A stretch of 35,717 nucleotides of DNA from Hyphomicrobiales bacterium (GTDB taxonomy: Bacteria; Pseudomonadota; Alphaproteobacteria; Rhizobiales; Rhizobiaceae): assembly GCA_024225445.1 (NCBI GenBank), contig JAAEMP010000054.1:1-35717 (forward strand), read 5' to 3'. Shown here piece after piece: positions 26,577-35,505 of the stretch. Under the pieces are notes generated by a model. The model was not told where the DNA came from. It saw nothing but the letters and a program-made list of their open reading frames with translations, and did not search any database. The position numbers were made by a program, and so were the translations under genes. Positions within the stretch are counted from its first letter, which is position 1. Each line of letters begins with the position of its first letter.

Positions 26577-27364
26577 TCGCGGTATTGCGTCTGTTGGCCG
26601 CGATTCCGCTGGTTTTGATATTGACTCTGATCCTGGCTCCCCTGCAATTGTTATCCAGGGCTCTGAATATCAGTCTGGCGGGGAAAATTCCGTTGTGGTT
26701 TCATCGTTTGCTTTTAAGAGTCATAGGGGTGCGTGTGAAAGTTCATGGAGAATTTTCCAGAGCCCATCCCTTGTTGTTGGTGTGTAACCATGTTTCCTGG
26801 CTTGATATCATGGTCATGGGAAGCATCAAGGAACTGTGTTTCATTGCAAAGGCTGAAGTAGCAACATGGCCGATCATCTCCCGGTTGGCGAAAATGCAGG
26901 GTACTGTATTTGTTGATCGGCAAAGAAGTAACCACGCTGCAATGCAGGCTGATACTATTGCTTCACGCCTGCTTCATGGTGATGTGATGGTATTGTTTGC
27001 AGAAGGGACTACGGGGGATGGCAACAGGATACTTCCTTTTAACAGTTCTCTTCTGGGTGCAGCCCAATATGCACTTCGCCAATCACATATCGACATGGTT
27101 GCTGTGCAACCGGTGGCAATCTCCTACACCCGCCTGCATGCTATGCCACTGGGGAGGCGATTTCAAAGTGAGGCCTCATGGCCTGGAGATGTTCCCCTGA
27201 TCTCGCATCTGGTCAATATTCTGATAAAGTCAGCCTTTGATGTTGATGTTGTGTTGGGAAATCCCCTGGATTTTACAGCCACATCCAACCGCAAAGCGGT
27301 GGCAAGGACGGCAAGCGATCAGGTGTCGCTGATGTTCGCCCGGGCTATGAAAAGCAGTTTGTAA
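26573..27364 (+). CDS. plsC: 1-acyl-sn-glycerol-3-phosphate acyltransferase
   Basis: A 263-residue membrane-associated acyltransferase that turns lysophosphatidate into phosphatidate. An N-terminal membrane helix (LAAIPLVLILTLILAPLQLL) precedes the HX4D motif in NHVSWLDIMV (His73, Asp78) and the substrate-binding FVDR and FAEGTTGDG motifs. A role in ornithine-lipid synthesis (OlsA-like) cannot be excluded because the families share these motifs. Overlaps mur/fur by ATGA; miaB follows after 107 bases. Confidence 0.9.
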   Translation: MIAVLRLLAAIPLVLILTLILAPLQLLSRALNISLAGKIPLWFHRLLLRVIGVRVKVHGEFSRAHPLLLVCNHVSWLDIMVMGSIKELCFIAKAEVATWPIISRLAKMQGTVFVDRQRSNHAAMQADTIASRLLHGDVMVLFAEGTTGDGNRILPFNSSLLGAAQYALRQSHIDMVAVQPVAISYTRLHAMPLGRRFQSEASWPGDVPLISHLVNILIKSAFDVDVVLGNPLDFTATSNRKAVARTASDQVSLMFARAMKSSL

Positions 27365-27471
27365 TGTCGCCACTTCTACCCCATCATGCGTTCTTGAACA
27401 GAGTCAAAGATGTTGACCTGCGTCTTTGCTGCCTCTAAAACGCCCCGGTATTTGAATAATCTGGAAGTAAC

Positions 27472-28878
27472 ATGAGTGAAGTTTCATCATCAACAGGCGC
27501 TGGAGACCGGCAATCCACAATTGAGCCAGTTGGTAGGCGAAAGGTATTTATCAAGACCTATGGCTGTCAGATGAATGTATATGACAGTGAACGCATGGGT
27601 GATGCGTTGGCTGGTGATGGTTATGTTGTAACGACCAGTGTCGAGGAAGCCGACCTGATCCTGCTCAATACCTGCCATATCCGCGAGAAGGCAGCAGAAA
27701 AAGTTTATTCTGATATTGGCCGATACAGAAAATTCAAGGAAAACAAAGCCGTCATGGGGCAGAATCTGGTAATCGGTGTTACAGGTTGTGTAGCTCAGGC
27801 TGAGGGAAAAGAAATTCTTCATCGTGCCAGAGCCGTAGATCTGGTGGTTGGTCCCCAAACCTATCACCGCTTGCCGCAAATTGTTGCCAGGGCGCTGGAT
27901 GGAGAAAGGGTTGTTGATACTGAATACGCAACTGAAGATAAATTTGAGTATCTCCCAAAACCCGATGCATCACAAACAAGGAATCGTGGTGTTACCGCAT
28001 TTCTGACAATTCAGGAGGGATGCGATAAATTCTGCACCTTTTGTGTTGTCCCCTATACCCGGGGTTCAGAACAATCGCGTTCGGTTGAGCAAATTGTCAA
28101 GGAAGCGGAGCGTTTGACTGATTCAGGCGTGAGAGAGATCACTTTACTGGGTCAAAATGTCAATGCCTGGCATGGCGAGGGACCTGATGGCAGCGAATGG
28201 GGTCTGGGGGAATTATTATTTGAACTGGCCCGGCTTAACGGTCTGGACAGGTTGCGCTATACGACTTCTCACCCCATTGATATGCCTGATGACAGCAGGG
28301 ATAGTTTGATCGCTGCCCATCGGGATCTGGAAATATTGATGCCATATTTGCATTTGCCGGTTCAATCCGGTTCAGATCGCATCCTGAAAGCCATGAATCG
28401 TCATCACACAGCTGATGATTATCTAAGAGCCATCGACCGGTTTCGGTCTGTTCGTTCGGATATTGCCATATCAGGTGATTTTATCGTTGGATTTCCGGGT
28501 GAAAGTGATGCTGATTTTGCTGAAACCTTGAATCTGGTTAGACGGGTTGAATACGCGTCTGCATTTTCATTTCGTTACAGCCCAAGGCCAGGAACGCCAG
28601 GTGCGGTGATGAAGAATACGGTATCACTTCAGACCGCATCAGACAGGTTGCAGGAATTGCAGGCTCTGCTTAATTTCCAGCAGCATGATTTCAATAAGAA
28701 ATGTGTTGGAAAAACCATGGATGTGTTACTAGAAAAATCCGGCAAAAAAACAGGACAATTAATTGCGCGTTCTCCATGGTTGCAATCGGTTATTCTAAAC
28801 GATAGCGTTGATAATATTGGTGATATAATAACTGTAGAAATTACCGATGGCGGTCCAAACAGCCTGGTCGGAATTTAG
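27472..28878 (+). CDS. miaB: tRNA-2-methylthio-N6-dimethylallyladenosine synthase
   Basis: A 468-residue radical-SAM methylthiotransferase that converts i6A37 to ms2i6A37. The UPF0004 domain carries Cys32, Cys68 and Cys106 ([36 protein letters not shown]) for an auxiliary cluster. The radical-SAM motif is CDKFCTFC (Cys184, 188, 191). A TRAM domain ends the protein ([20 protein letters not shown]). It needs two [4Fe-4S] clusters, which makes the nearby Nfu carrier relevant. Confidence 0.98.
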   Translation: MSEVSSSTGAGDRQSTIEPVGRRKVFIKTYGCQMNVYDSERMGDALAGDGYVVTTSVEEADLILLNTCHIREKAAEKVYSDIGRYRKFKENKAVMGQNLVIGVTGCVAQAEGKEILHRARAVDLVVGPQTYHRLPQIVARALDGERVVDTEYATEDKFEYLPKPDASQTRNRGVTAFLTIQEGCDKFCTFCVVPYTRGSEQSRSVEQIVKEAERLTDSGVREITLLGQNVNAWHGEGPDGSEWGLGELLFELARLNGLDRLRYTTSHPIDMPDDSRDSLIAAHRDLEILMPYLHLPVQSGSDRILKAMNRHHTADDYLRAIDRFRSVRSDIAISGDFIVGFPGESDADFAETLNLVRRVEYASAFSFRYSPRPGTPGAVMKNTVSLQTASDRLQELQALLNFQQHDFNKKCVGKTMDVLLEKSGKKTGQLIARSPWLQSVILNDSVDNIGDIITVEITDGGPNSLVGI

Positions 28879-28917
28879 ATCTGGAATTTGGTGCAAACAG
28901 GAAATGGTGTGAATTAA

Positions 28918-29985
28918 TTGAAAAGCCTAGATAATGTCAAAGATTTGCCAGGTGAGAGCGATCAGCACCATTCTTCCACCATAGCCGAAGATGTCGCCCA
29001 TGAGATTATTTCGTTTGATGATAACAGGCATGCCGGAATATTATTCGGAAAATATGATGAGCATTTGGCACTGATTGAGCAAAAGCTGGGAATTGAAGCG
29101 GTGGCGCGCGGCAATGAAGTGGTTTTGCGCGGCGACCCGATAATGGTGCACCGGGCAAAAGTAACTTTGCAACATTTATATTCGATACTGCAGTGCGGCG
29201 AAAATGTTGAGACTGGCGATGTTGACGGAGCGATACGGATGTCAGATTCAGGTGAGCATGAACCGGTTCTGCAAAATTCAGACAAACCTCGGTCCAAATC
29301 CGTTGATGCGGGCGCAAGCATTACCACTTTCAAGAGAACGGTAAATGCCAGAACCCACAGGCAAAGTGCCTATATTAGTGCAATGGCAGGCGGTGAACTG
29401 GTTTTTGGTGTTGGACCAGCGGGTACCGGCAAAACCTATCTTGCTGTTGCCTATGCCGCTTCGTTGCTGGAGCAGGGTGCCATTGACCGGATTATTCTTT
29501 CGCGACCCGCTGTGGAAGCAGGGGAGAGGCTGGGTTTTCTACCCGGTGACATGAAAGAGAAAGTGGATCCCTACCTGCGCCCCCTTTATGATGCGCTTTA
29601 TGATATGATGCCGGGCGACAAGGTTGAACGGGCGATAACATCAGGGGTAATCGAAATCGCACCGCTGGCGTTTATGCGCGGGCGCACACTGGCCAATTGT
29701 GCAATTATCCTTGATGAGGCGCAGAATACGACTTCAATGCAAATGAAGATGTTTCTAACCCGATTGGGAGAGAATTCCTGTATGATAGTCACCGGAGACC
29801 CAAGCCAGATTGATCTGCCTGCCGGTCAGAAATCAGGTCTGGTGGAAGCGCTGGATATTCTCAAGAATGTCAATGATATCAAGCAGGTCAGGTTTACCTC
29901 AGCAGATGTAGTGCGTCATCATCTGGTTACCAAGATCGTGGATGCCTATGATAACTCAACCCGGAAATACCGGCAAAACACCTAA
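28918..29985 (+). CDS. PhoH-like ATPase
   Basis: A 355-residue PhoH/YbeZ-type protein. Walker A is GVGPAGTGKTYLAVAYA, followed by LSRPAVEAGERLGFLPGDM, Walker B is CAIILDEAQNTT and the sensor part is CMIVTGDPSQIDLP. A KH-like N-terminal region precedes it. The likely start is TTG (28918); no ATG with a site is available near the expected N-terminus. YbeZ proteins work with YbeY, encoded next, in rRNA processing and ribosome quality control. It follows miaB after 39 bases. Confidence 0.95.
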   Translation: MKSLDNVKDLPGESDQHHSSTIAEDVAHEIISFDDNRHAGILFGKYDEHLALIEQKLGIEAVARGNEVVLRGDPIMVHRAKVTLQHLYSILQCGENVETGDVDGAIRMSDSGEHEPVLQNSDKPRSKSVDAGASITTFKRTVNARTHRQSAYISAMAGGELVFGVGPAGTGKTYLAVAYAASLLEQGAIDRIILSRPAVEAGERLGFLPGDMKEKVDPYLRPLYDALYDMMPGDKVERAITSGVIEIAPLAFMRGRTLANCAIILDEAQNTTSMQMKMFLTRLGENSCMIVTGDPSQIDLPAGQKSGLVEALDILKNVNDIKQVRFTSADVVRHHLVTKIVDAYDNSTRKYRQNT

Positions 29986-30039
29986 TCTTTACCGGGCAGG
30001 TACGGCTAATTTGCCAATATTGAAACCGGTACTGGCGGC

Positions 30040-30579
30040 ATGATTGTTGAAAACAGGAATAAACTGGTGAGTGTGCTTCCGCTTATTGAAATGAATGTCG
30101 TCTGTGACGGGTGGCCGGTGGAAACCCGGTTGTCCGAATTGACAGATGAATGCATAACATCCGTTATCTCCGCGGCCCAACTGAGATTGCCTTCAGATGC
30201 ACAATTGAGTCTGTTGTTTAGCGATGATAAAGCGATAAAGGAGCTGAATAACCGGTTTCGGGGCATTGATAAAGCGACTAATGTCCTTTCTTTTCCTGGA
30301 AGTGATTTGATGCCTGGAGGCGTGGCACCAGGTGTTCTGGGAGATATTGCATTTGCATTACAGACGATAAAAAGAGAAGCAATCCTTGAAGATAAGCGTT
30401 TTGATCACCACTTGTCTCATCTAATGATTCATGGATTCTTACATCTTTTCGGCTATGATCATCTGGAAGATGATGAAGCCAGGAAAATGGAACACATTGA
30501 GATAGCAGCACTAGCCAACCTGGGGATTGAAAATCCATACGATGATTCTCAACCTGTCCCGGATAAAAACAAAGAATGA
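30040..30579 (+). CDS. ybeY: Endoribonuclease YbeY (rRNA maturation factor)
   Basis: A metal-dependent RNase involved in 16S rRNA 3' maturation and ribosome quality control. The zinc motif HGFLHLFGYDH (residues 131-141) is intact, as are the upstream NNRFRGIDKATNVLSFPG and GDIAFAL segments. 179 residues from ATG 30040, which lacks a good site; GTG at 30067 has AGGAA 7 bases before it and would give a 170-residue protein closer to family length, so that may be the real start. It lies between phoH and corC, the usual order. Confidence 0.95.
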   Translation: MIVENRNKLVSVLPLIEMNVVCDGWPVETRLSELTDECITSVISAAQLRLPSDAQLSLLFSDDKAIKELNNRFRGIDKATNVLSFPGSDLMPGGVAPGVLGDIAFALQTIKREAILEDKRFDHHLSHLMIHGFLHLFGYDHLEDDEARKMEHIEIAALANLGIENPYDDSQPVPDKNKE

Positions 30580-30580
30580 A

Positions 30581-31663
30581 ATGAACGACTTTGAGCGCAG
30601 TATAAAGGCTGAAGCGGGTAATAAAGACCAATTATTGCAACTTCGGCCAGAAACAAACCAAACTTCTGATGTCAACGATGCAGAATTAGTTCCACCTGGA
30701 AATGGTTCCGAATATGAAGATTCCAAACTGGCCGCAAAAACCGGCTGGTTGCAGCGTATGTTTGGTGTTGGAAGATCCGATGCGACAAAAATACGCGAGA
30801 ATTTGGCCGATGTCCTGGCCAAGGAACACCCGGCAGTTGATGGTTTTACTGTTGAAGAAAAAACCATGCTCAATAATGTACTGCGTCTGCAGCACATTCG
30901 TGTCGAGGAAGTAATGACGCCACGCGCTGAACTTGAAGCGATTGATATGGAAACAGGTTTGGGTGATTTGCTGACGGCTTTTGAGGAGACCGGCCACTCC
31001 CGGCTTCCTGTTTATGCCGAATCGCTGGATGATCCACGCGGCATGGTTCATATCCGTGATATTGTTGCTCATATCACCGAAACCGCCAGATTGAGTAAAG
31101 CTGAAGTCGCGGCCCGCAAGAGAAAACTTCCTGCCAATCTGGATCTTAAAAAAGTGTCTCTTTCGAAGCCCCTGAGTGAATTAAACCTGTTGCGGGAAGT
31201 GCTATTTGTCCCACCTTCCATGCTGGTTTCCGACCTGATGGAAAAAATGCAGGCGGTGCGTATTCAGATAGCACTGGTGATTGATGAATATGGCGGAACA
31301 GATGGCCTGGTTTCCCTGGAGGATTTGGTTGAAGTCATCGTTGGTGATATTGAGGATGAACATGATGAAGAAGAAGCCGATCTGATTGTTGAAAAAGCAA
31401 AAGGCGTATTCATTTGTGATGCCAGGGCAGAGCTGGAAGATATTATCGAAAAGATAGGCAATAATTTTAATATCGGTGAAATGGGCGATGATGTTGAGAC
31501 CATCGGCGGTCTGATTTTTGCTATTATTGGCAGGGTTCCAGTACGCGGCGAAGTCATTGAAGCGCTGGGCTTTGAATTTCGTGTAATAGATGCAGATCCC
31601 AGGCGCATCAGGAAAATTGAAATGGAGCGCTCGACAAAACGCGCTCGTGTATCTCCTGCGTAG
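30581..31663 (+). CDS. corC: CBS-domain transporter-associated protein (CorC/TlyC type)
   Basis: A 360-residue soluble protein with paired CBS domains (RVEEVMTPRAELEAIDMETG, then FVPPSMLVSDLMEKMQAVRI and VIDEYGGTDGLVSLEDLVEV) and a C-terminal CorC_HlyC domain (GDDVETIGGLIFAIIGRVPV). There is no DUF21 membrane domain. Family members are linked to magnesium/cobalt homeostasis. ATG 30581 begins one base after the ybeY stop; an earlier ATG at 30527 lies inside ybeY. It is the last gene of the conserved cluster. lnt normally follows in this group but does not here. Confidence 0.93.
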   Translation: MNDFERSIKAEAGNKDQLLQLRPETNQTSDVNDAELVPPGNGSEYEDSKLAAKTGWLQRMFGVGRSDATKIRENLADVLAKEHPAVDGFTVEEKTMLNNVLRLQHIRVEEVMTPRAELEAIDMETGLGDLLTAFEETGHSRLPVYAESLDDPRGMVHIRDIVAHITETARLSKAEVAARKRKLPANLDLKKVSLSKPLSELNLLREVLFVPPSMLVSDLMEKMQAVRIQIALVIDEYGGTDGLVSLEDLVEVIVGDIEDEHDEEEADLIVEKAKGVFICDARAELEDIIEKIGNNFNIGEMGDDVETIGGLIFAIIGRVPVRGEVIEALGFEFRVIDADPRRIRKIEMERSTKRARVSPA

Positions 31664-31734
31664 AGCCCTTGGTGGTTCAATGTAGCCCTGAAAGGTTACA
31701 GATCACGACAGCTTCCGCTTTGCGCCAGTTCCCT

Positions 31735-32355
31735 TCAGCACGGCTGAGATCGGTCATGCAGCAGCCATTTGCCGTTCTTTAGAAACCAGGTTTTCGTGCA
31801 GGTATAGTTGCACTTCATTGCCTTGTTTGGGTTGTTACAGCAAAACACGGAATAGACGATATCGGGTTTTGCATCGCCATTAAGATCAATTGCTGCTTTT
31901 AGGACCTGCAAAGACGTGCCTGGTGGCAGGTCGGATGCAGAAATCCGGCTGACAGGGACGTACCGGGCCGTGGGAACAGGCGGGCTAAGAATCCCGACAT
32001 CGAACGGATAGCTTGAATTGCGACCCGGTACCGGTTTTACCGTCTTGAGCAAACTTTTCTTAACCGGCTCCAATTCAACCTCGAACCACGGCCTGTCTTC
32101 GGGTGTGCACTGTGCGCCTTTGGTAGTCTTCAATACCCTCAAAGCAAAGCTGTCTACGTCTTGGCTAAAAGGCACCACCGTGACGGGTACTCCGATGCCG
32201 GGCCGATTGCGAAATGAAAAAATGTTAACGATTTCCACCTTGTCATCAAAGCGAAAAATCACGCCGGATGCAATTTCACTCGGACCACTGTTGGCAAATG
32301 CAGAAACCGCTGAAAAACCGGTCAGAATAAGACCAAGTTTCATTTTTTTCATCAT
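31735..32355 (-). CDS. Secreted hypothetical protein
   Basis: A 206-residue protein with a signal peptide (MKLGLILTGFSAVSAFA, cleavage near FANS). The mature part has a proline-rich middle, an FG-GAP/calcium-loop-like stretch AIDLNGDAKPDIVYSVF, and six cysteines, five of them clustered near the C-terminus (FCCNN, CNYTCTKTW, QPC), which suggests disulfide bonds in the periplasm. The start at ATG 32355 has GAGGTG just upstream; a second ATG follows directly. No family recognised. It lies alone, convergent with corC. Confidence 0.7.
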   Translation of the reverse strand: MMKKMKLGLILTGFSAVSAFANSGPSEIASGVIFRFDDKVEIVNIFSFRNRPGIGVPVTVVPFSQDVDSFALRVLKTTKGAQCTPEDRPWFEVELEPVKKSLLKTVKPVPGRNSSYPFDVGILSPPVPTARYVPVSRISASDLPPGTSLQVLKAAIDLNGDAKPDIVYSVFCCNNPNKAMKCNYTCTKTWFLKNGKWLLHDRSQPC

Positions 32356-32879
32356 GTTACACCTCAACGAAAGTGGTCAGACGATACAATATAAACATGA
32401 AAGCCTCTAGCCTGAAAAAATCACGAACAAACACGATGCAATCCGATTTTCGCATCGAAATCAACCTGTTGCGGTCAAGATATAAGTTTTGCCGAGGGGT
32501 ACACTTTGTACCCGAGCTATTTTCCCAAACGTGGCATCCAATTTTTGAAGACAAGGCTCCCGGTCGAAATTTTTCTGTATAAATCATTGATTCAGAAAAG
32601 ATAATCTGCGTCAGTAAATTTACGCTGAGATATCATCGCGAGATCATTGTCTTGACTACGCAGTTGGTGAATTATTCGGGTTAGCTCAATCTGCAAGGAT
32701 CAAAACTTCAACATCCTTCATTGACACAGTCAGCTTCACCGAACACCTCGGATTACCGATCTTGCCGCATCCTAACACCTGGCATTTGCCATAACTGTCA
32801 AGAGCCGTGTGTGCATAGTGATTCAGATTTGAATCAGCGTGGAAATTCATTTTGTTTTAGCAGATCTCGATACGGCGGT
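32356..32879. other. Non-coding stretch between two secreted-protein genes
   Basis: No supported gene on either strand. It must hold the promoter of the secreted-protein gene at 32355. One small hairpin is visible, GGGTAC-ACTTT-GTACCC at 32497-32513. Open frames here are short and lack ribosome sites. Confidence 0.5.
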
Positions 32880-33218
32880 TCATTCGCCATAAAAGCAGCG
32901 GTTAGCAACATAGGCGTCACCAATACCAACGGCGCGGTATTCATGTTTCCACTGGTTTGCTTCCTCACGGCTTCCGGGACCCTTGGCAACCACCCAAAAC
33001 CCTCTTCCAGCATTCGGACTGTTGGAGTAATCCAATCCCCAGGCGGCTCCGCCGATTGCGTTGGCACGCTGGTTCGCTGTCTCGAAACTCCCGAAAGCAC
33101 CCGCAAAAGCGAAGTACCCGCAGCTGTCAGCGGCGGAAACGGGAGTTGTCGAAAGTCCGTAGGAGGCTGCAAACAGCAGCGCAGCAGTTAAAATCGACTT
33201 ATTAACTCTTTTGAACAT
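32880..33218 (-). CDS. Small secreted SPOR-like protein
   Basis: A 112-residue protein with a signal peptide (ILTAALLFAASYGLSTTPVSA, cut before ADS). The mature 83 residues have the pattern of a SPOR domain: GYFAFAGAFGSFETANQRAN (strand-turn-helix with an aromatic-small-residue start) and, later, GFWVVAKGPGSREEANQW (second repeat) ending AYVANRCFYGE. One Cys at each end could form a disulfide. SPOR domains bind denuded glycan at the septum. ATG 33218 has AAAGGA 8 bases upstream. The SPOR call is by pattern only. Confidence 0.7.
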   Translation of the reverse strand: MFKRVNKSILTAALLFAASYGLSTTPVSAADSCGYFAFAGAFGSFETANQRANAIGGAAWGLDYSNSPNAGRGFWVVAKGPGSREEANQWKHEYRAVGIGDAYVANRCFYGE

Positions 33219-33592
33219 CAATTCATTCCTTTTGGTTTTTTGAACAATGACGCCCTTGATGAAAGAACTAACTGAACAAGGCTGAAATGGTGCTGAATGG
33301 TTCGGTCAGGATTGGTTCACAGAGCGTCTGGTTGGTCAGGCGTTGTGCCCCTCCCATGATCTGAAGATGGTTGTTGGAAACACCGGCTGCTGTGCAATAT
33401 GATACAGTGCGATGGGGGGTTAGGGCCATTAGGGTACCGATTTGGCGGTTCGTTTCCTATGCGCACTACTATAACAGCCCGCCAACTTTTGTACATCCAA
33501 AGAGGCTTGAGAGGCTGCTTTTTGCACTCAACTGCTGTCGGGTTACTGTCGCAGATTGAATGGTTTTCCAAATCTGCAGGAGCAGAAGATGA
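33219..33592. other. Region without recognisable genes before the IS66 remnant
   Basis: Short open frames exist on both strands but none has a start with a ribosome site or a recognisable protein pattern. It may include decayed mobile-element sequence, since an IS66 terminus begins just after it. Confidence 0.4.
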
Positions 33593-33688
33593 CAGCAGTT
33601 AAGTGAAAGCAAGAAATCCCGTATCACAGATCACAAGATCAACCGTATTGACCTACTGCGGCCATGGAATTATCTGGCAGATGAATGA
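33593..33688 (+). pseudogene. IS66-family transposase C-terminal remnant
   Basis: About 30 codons are open up to a TGA at 33686. The last 22 read RITDHKINRIDLLRPWNY then LADE, which resembles the extreme C-terminus of IS66 TnpC transposases (family pattern DH-x-I-x-RID-x-LLPW). An in-frame stop at 33590 and loss of all upstream parts show a fragment only. The adjacent terminal repeat supports the call. Confidence 0.6.
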
Positions 33689-33690
33689 AC

Positions 33691-33704
33691 ATAGGGGCGC
33701 TTAC
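33691..33704 (+). mobile_element. Right terminal inverted repeat of an IS66-type element
   Basis: The sequence ends in GGGGCGCTTAC, whose complement GTAAGCGCCCC has the GTAAGC terminus typical of IS66 elements. It lies 3 bases after the stop of the TnpC-like remnant, the normal position. No matching left end or 8-bp target duplication was found nearby. Confidence 0.6.
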
Positions 33705-33844
33705 TCCAAAAGGCCCATCGTTGATTGTGGTTTAACCCGAAATCCCGAATCCGCGTCAATATGGTAATGTGAAAAAACCAGATCATGCTGATTGTTGTTT
33801 GATTGCCAAAAATGTGCATTAGCCTGAACGGATAAGGTGCAGCA

Positions 33845-35227
33845 TTAAATCAAATTCTGGCAAGGTTCCGGCTGTTGTAAAAAAAGCCCATCCGGGTTTG
33901 CTGCCCGGGTTTTTGAGATTTGCCGGCGCCATTGTGATATCGTTTTATCTGAATCAATACTGTCAGGGGTATGGTACCGTTGGTCCTGTGAGGCTAATAG
34001 TTTTCTTGCCTGTCGGCGCCATTCTGATTTCGCTAAAACTGAATCAATGCCGTCAGGGGTGTGGTACTGTTGGTCTTGTGGGGCTGATAAACTTCTCGCC
34101 AGTCGGCGCCATTCTGGAGTAGGTTTATCTGGATTATTACCGTCAGGGGTATGGTGCTGTTGGTCTTGTGGGGTTGATAGTCTTCTCGCTTGTCGGTGCC
34201 ATTCTGATATCGCTTTATCTGAATTACTACCTTCAGGCGTAAGGGACTGTTGGTATTGTAGGGTAGATAATCTTTTTGCTCCCAGGTTTTGCATGATGTC
34301 GTGGCATTGAGGGGTTGTAAGCCGTTCAAATTGTTCAATACAGCGGTTTAGTTGTGAAATATCATGAGCAACAGAATAATTGAGCTGTACCAGAAGCCGG
34401 GAGGTTTCGTTTTTTGAAAGTTCCAGGCCTTTCAAAAACACGACAAGCGACTGGCAGTCTTCATGCATGACAATTTTTTTAATCTGTTCAAACTCCATTC
34501 CAATCTGATCTGCAATTTCGCGGGCCACCAGATTGTGGTTGTTTGATTTTGCATGAGTGAGTAATCGTTCCCCGATCGATTGATGTTGTTCAGGCGTAAT
34601 ACCCTGATTTGCTTGATATAATTTACTTTTCTCGCTCCCTTTCCCGGCCAATTGGGCAAGTTCCAGTAACTCATCTGCCGGGCTTGTCGGGATTACGGGA
34701 CCTCCAGTAATAACATTTCCAATATCATCCGATTGGTCTGTTAACAGGCCCTGGGCACATTCGTTTGTCTTGAGAGCTGGATTTTTGGATAGAACCTGAT
34801 TTATCAGACTGTCATTCAGGGCCATCAACGCTACAGCGACAGGAGGGGTAATATCTGAGCGCCGAGCGAGTATCAGAAGGTGTGAGTTTTCAAGTTTACT
34901 GACTAATTGTAAAAGGTCCTGCTCCCGGAACGCCTGTGAAATCAGCAAGAATGGAACAGCAATGTCGATTGATTCTATCGCCATATGACAGGCTATCGTG
35001 CTTGGAGTATTGCGGTTACGTGCCAGGTGACAAGAAATCAGTTTCTTGGTTTTGCGATCGACGTCATCAACAAACGAAAAATACAGTTTTTCATAATGAT
35101 AGGCTCCATTAATTCTCGTTTGGCCTTGTTGTGCGCAAAATTGAATCGTGGCATCAAATAGTGTCTTGGTCGAGTGCTCATTATTTGCAGATGTTGAAGT
35201 ATTTATTGCCTTTGTTTCAAAAGTCAT
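33845..35227 (-). CDS. DUF2336-like protein with C-terminal 30-residue tandem repeats
   Basis: A 460-residue cytoplasmic protein with no signal or membrane segment. The N-terminal two thirds are helical and resemble alphaproteobacterial DUF2336 proteins: AVPFLLISQAFREQDLLQLV, HLLILARRSDITPPVAVALM and IADQIGMEFEQIKKIV. The last third (about residues 310-435) is four near-identical 30-residue repeats with core LSTPQDQQHHTPDG and a WRRQAR junction, rich in Gln, His, Pro and Asp and probably disordered. ATG 35227 has GGA 9 bases before it; an upstream TTG at 35248 is less likely. No function is known. The DUF2336 assignment is by pattern and tentative. Confidence 0.7.
   Translation of the reverse strand: MTFETKAINTSTSANNEHSTKTLFDATIQFCAQQGQTRINGAYHYEKLYFSFVDDVDRKTKKLISCHLARNRNTPSTIACHMAIESIDIAVPFLLISQAFREQDLLQLVSKLENSHLLILARRSDITPPVAVALMALNDSLINQVLSKNPALKTNECAQGLLTDQSDDIGNVITGGPVIPTSPADELLELAQLAGKGSEKSKLYQANQGITPEQHQSIGERLLTHAKSNNHNLVAREIADQIGMEFEQIKKIVMHEDCQSLVVFLKGLELSKNETSRLLVQLNYSVAHDISQLNRCIEQFERLTTPQCHDIMQNLGAKRLSTLQYQQSLTPEGSNSDKAISEWHRQARRLSTPQDQQHHTPDGNNPDKPTPEWRRLARSLSAPQDQQYHTPDGIDSVLAKSEWRRQARKLLASQDQRYHTPDSIDSDKTISQWRRQISKTRAANPDGLFLQQPEPCQNLI
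33924..34290 (-). repeat. Four 90-bp in-frame tandem repeats
   Basis: CGGCGCCATT (last copy CGGTGCCATT) recurs at 33924, 34014, 34104 and 34194, exactly 90 bases apart, along with GTCAGGGGTRTGGT and TGTTGGTCTTGTGGGG-like blocks. The period is 30 codons, so copy number can change without frameshift. The copies differ at many sites and one is partly degenerate, so the array is not freshly amplified. Confidence 0.9.
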
Positions 35228-35505
35228 CGAATTAATTCCGGTAAACAAGGTGACCCTAACGATCCTGCGAATCGATAATTAGGCCGTTCACCGATTATTC
35301 GTCACAAATTATTTAGAAATTACTAACCATATTAACACTGATCCACTGCCTCCACACGAAATAACCGGACGAAGCGATAATATCCCGACAGACAGCACCA
35401 GATTATTTTTCAATTTTCGGACATGTTGCATTGGTAAGGAAATCGCTCACGGTACTAACGCCATGTGAGAGGCAATTACAGGCGGAGAAATCCAAAGTTA
35501 GGCAG
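35228..35505. other. Upstream region of the DUF2336-like gene
   Basis: AT-rich non-coding sequence that should hold the promoter of the minus-strand DUF2336-like gene. TTAGAAATTACTAA near 35310 is a weak inverted-repeat-like string but too imperfect to call an operator. No gene supported. Confidence 0.4.

Noticed and set aside
32721-33191. 156-codon plus-strand frame
   Set aside because: It is antisense to the SPOR-like gene, which has a clear signal peptide and ribosome site; the frame itself is rich in Ser/Cys/Arg without pattern.
33317-33602. Short open frames on both strands before the IS66 stub
   Set aside because: No start with a ribosome site and no resemblance to IS66 TnpA, TnpB or inner TnpC segments that could be defended.
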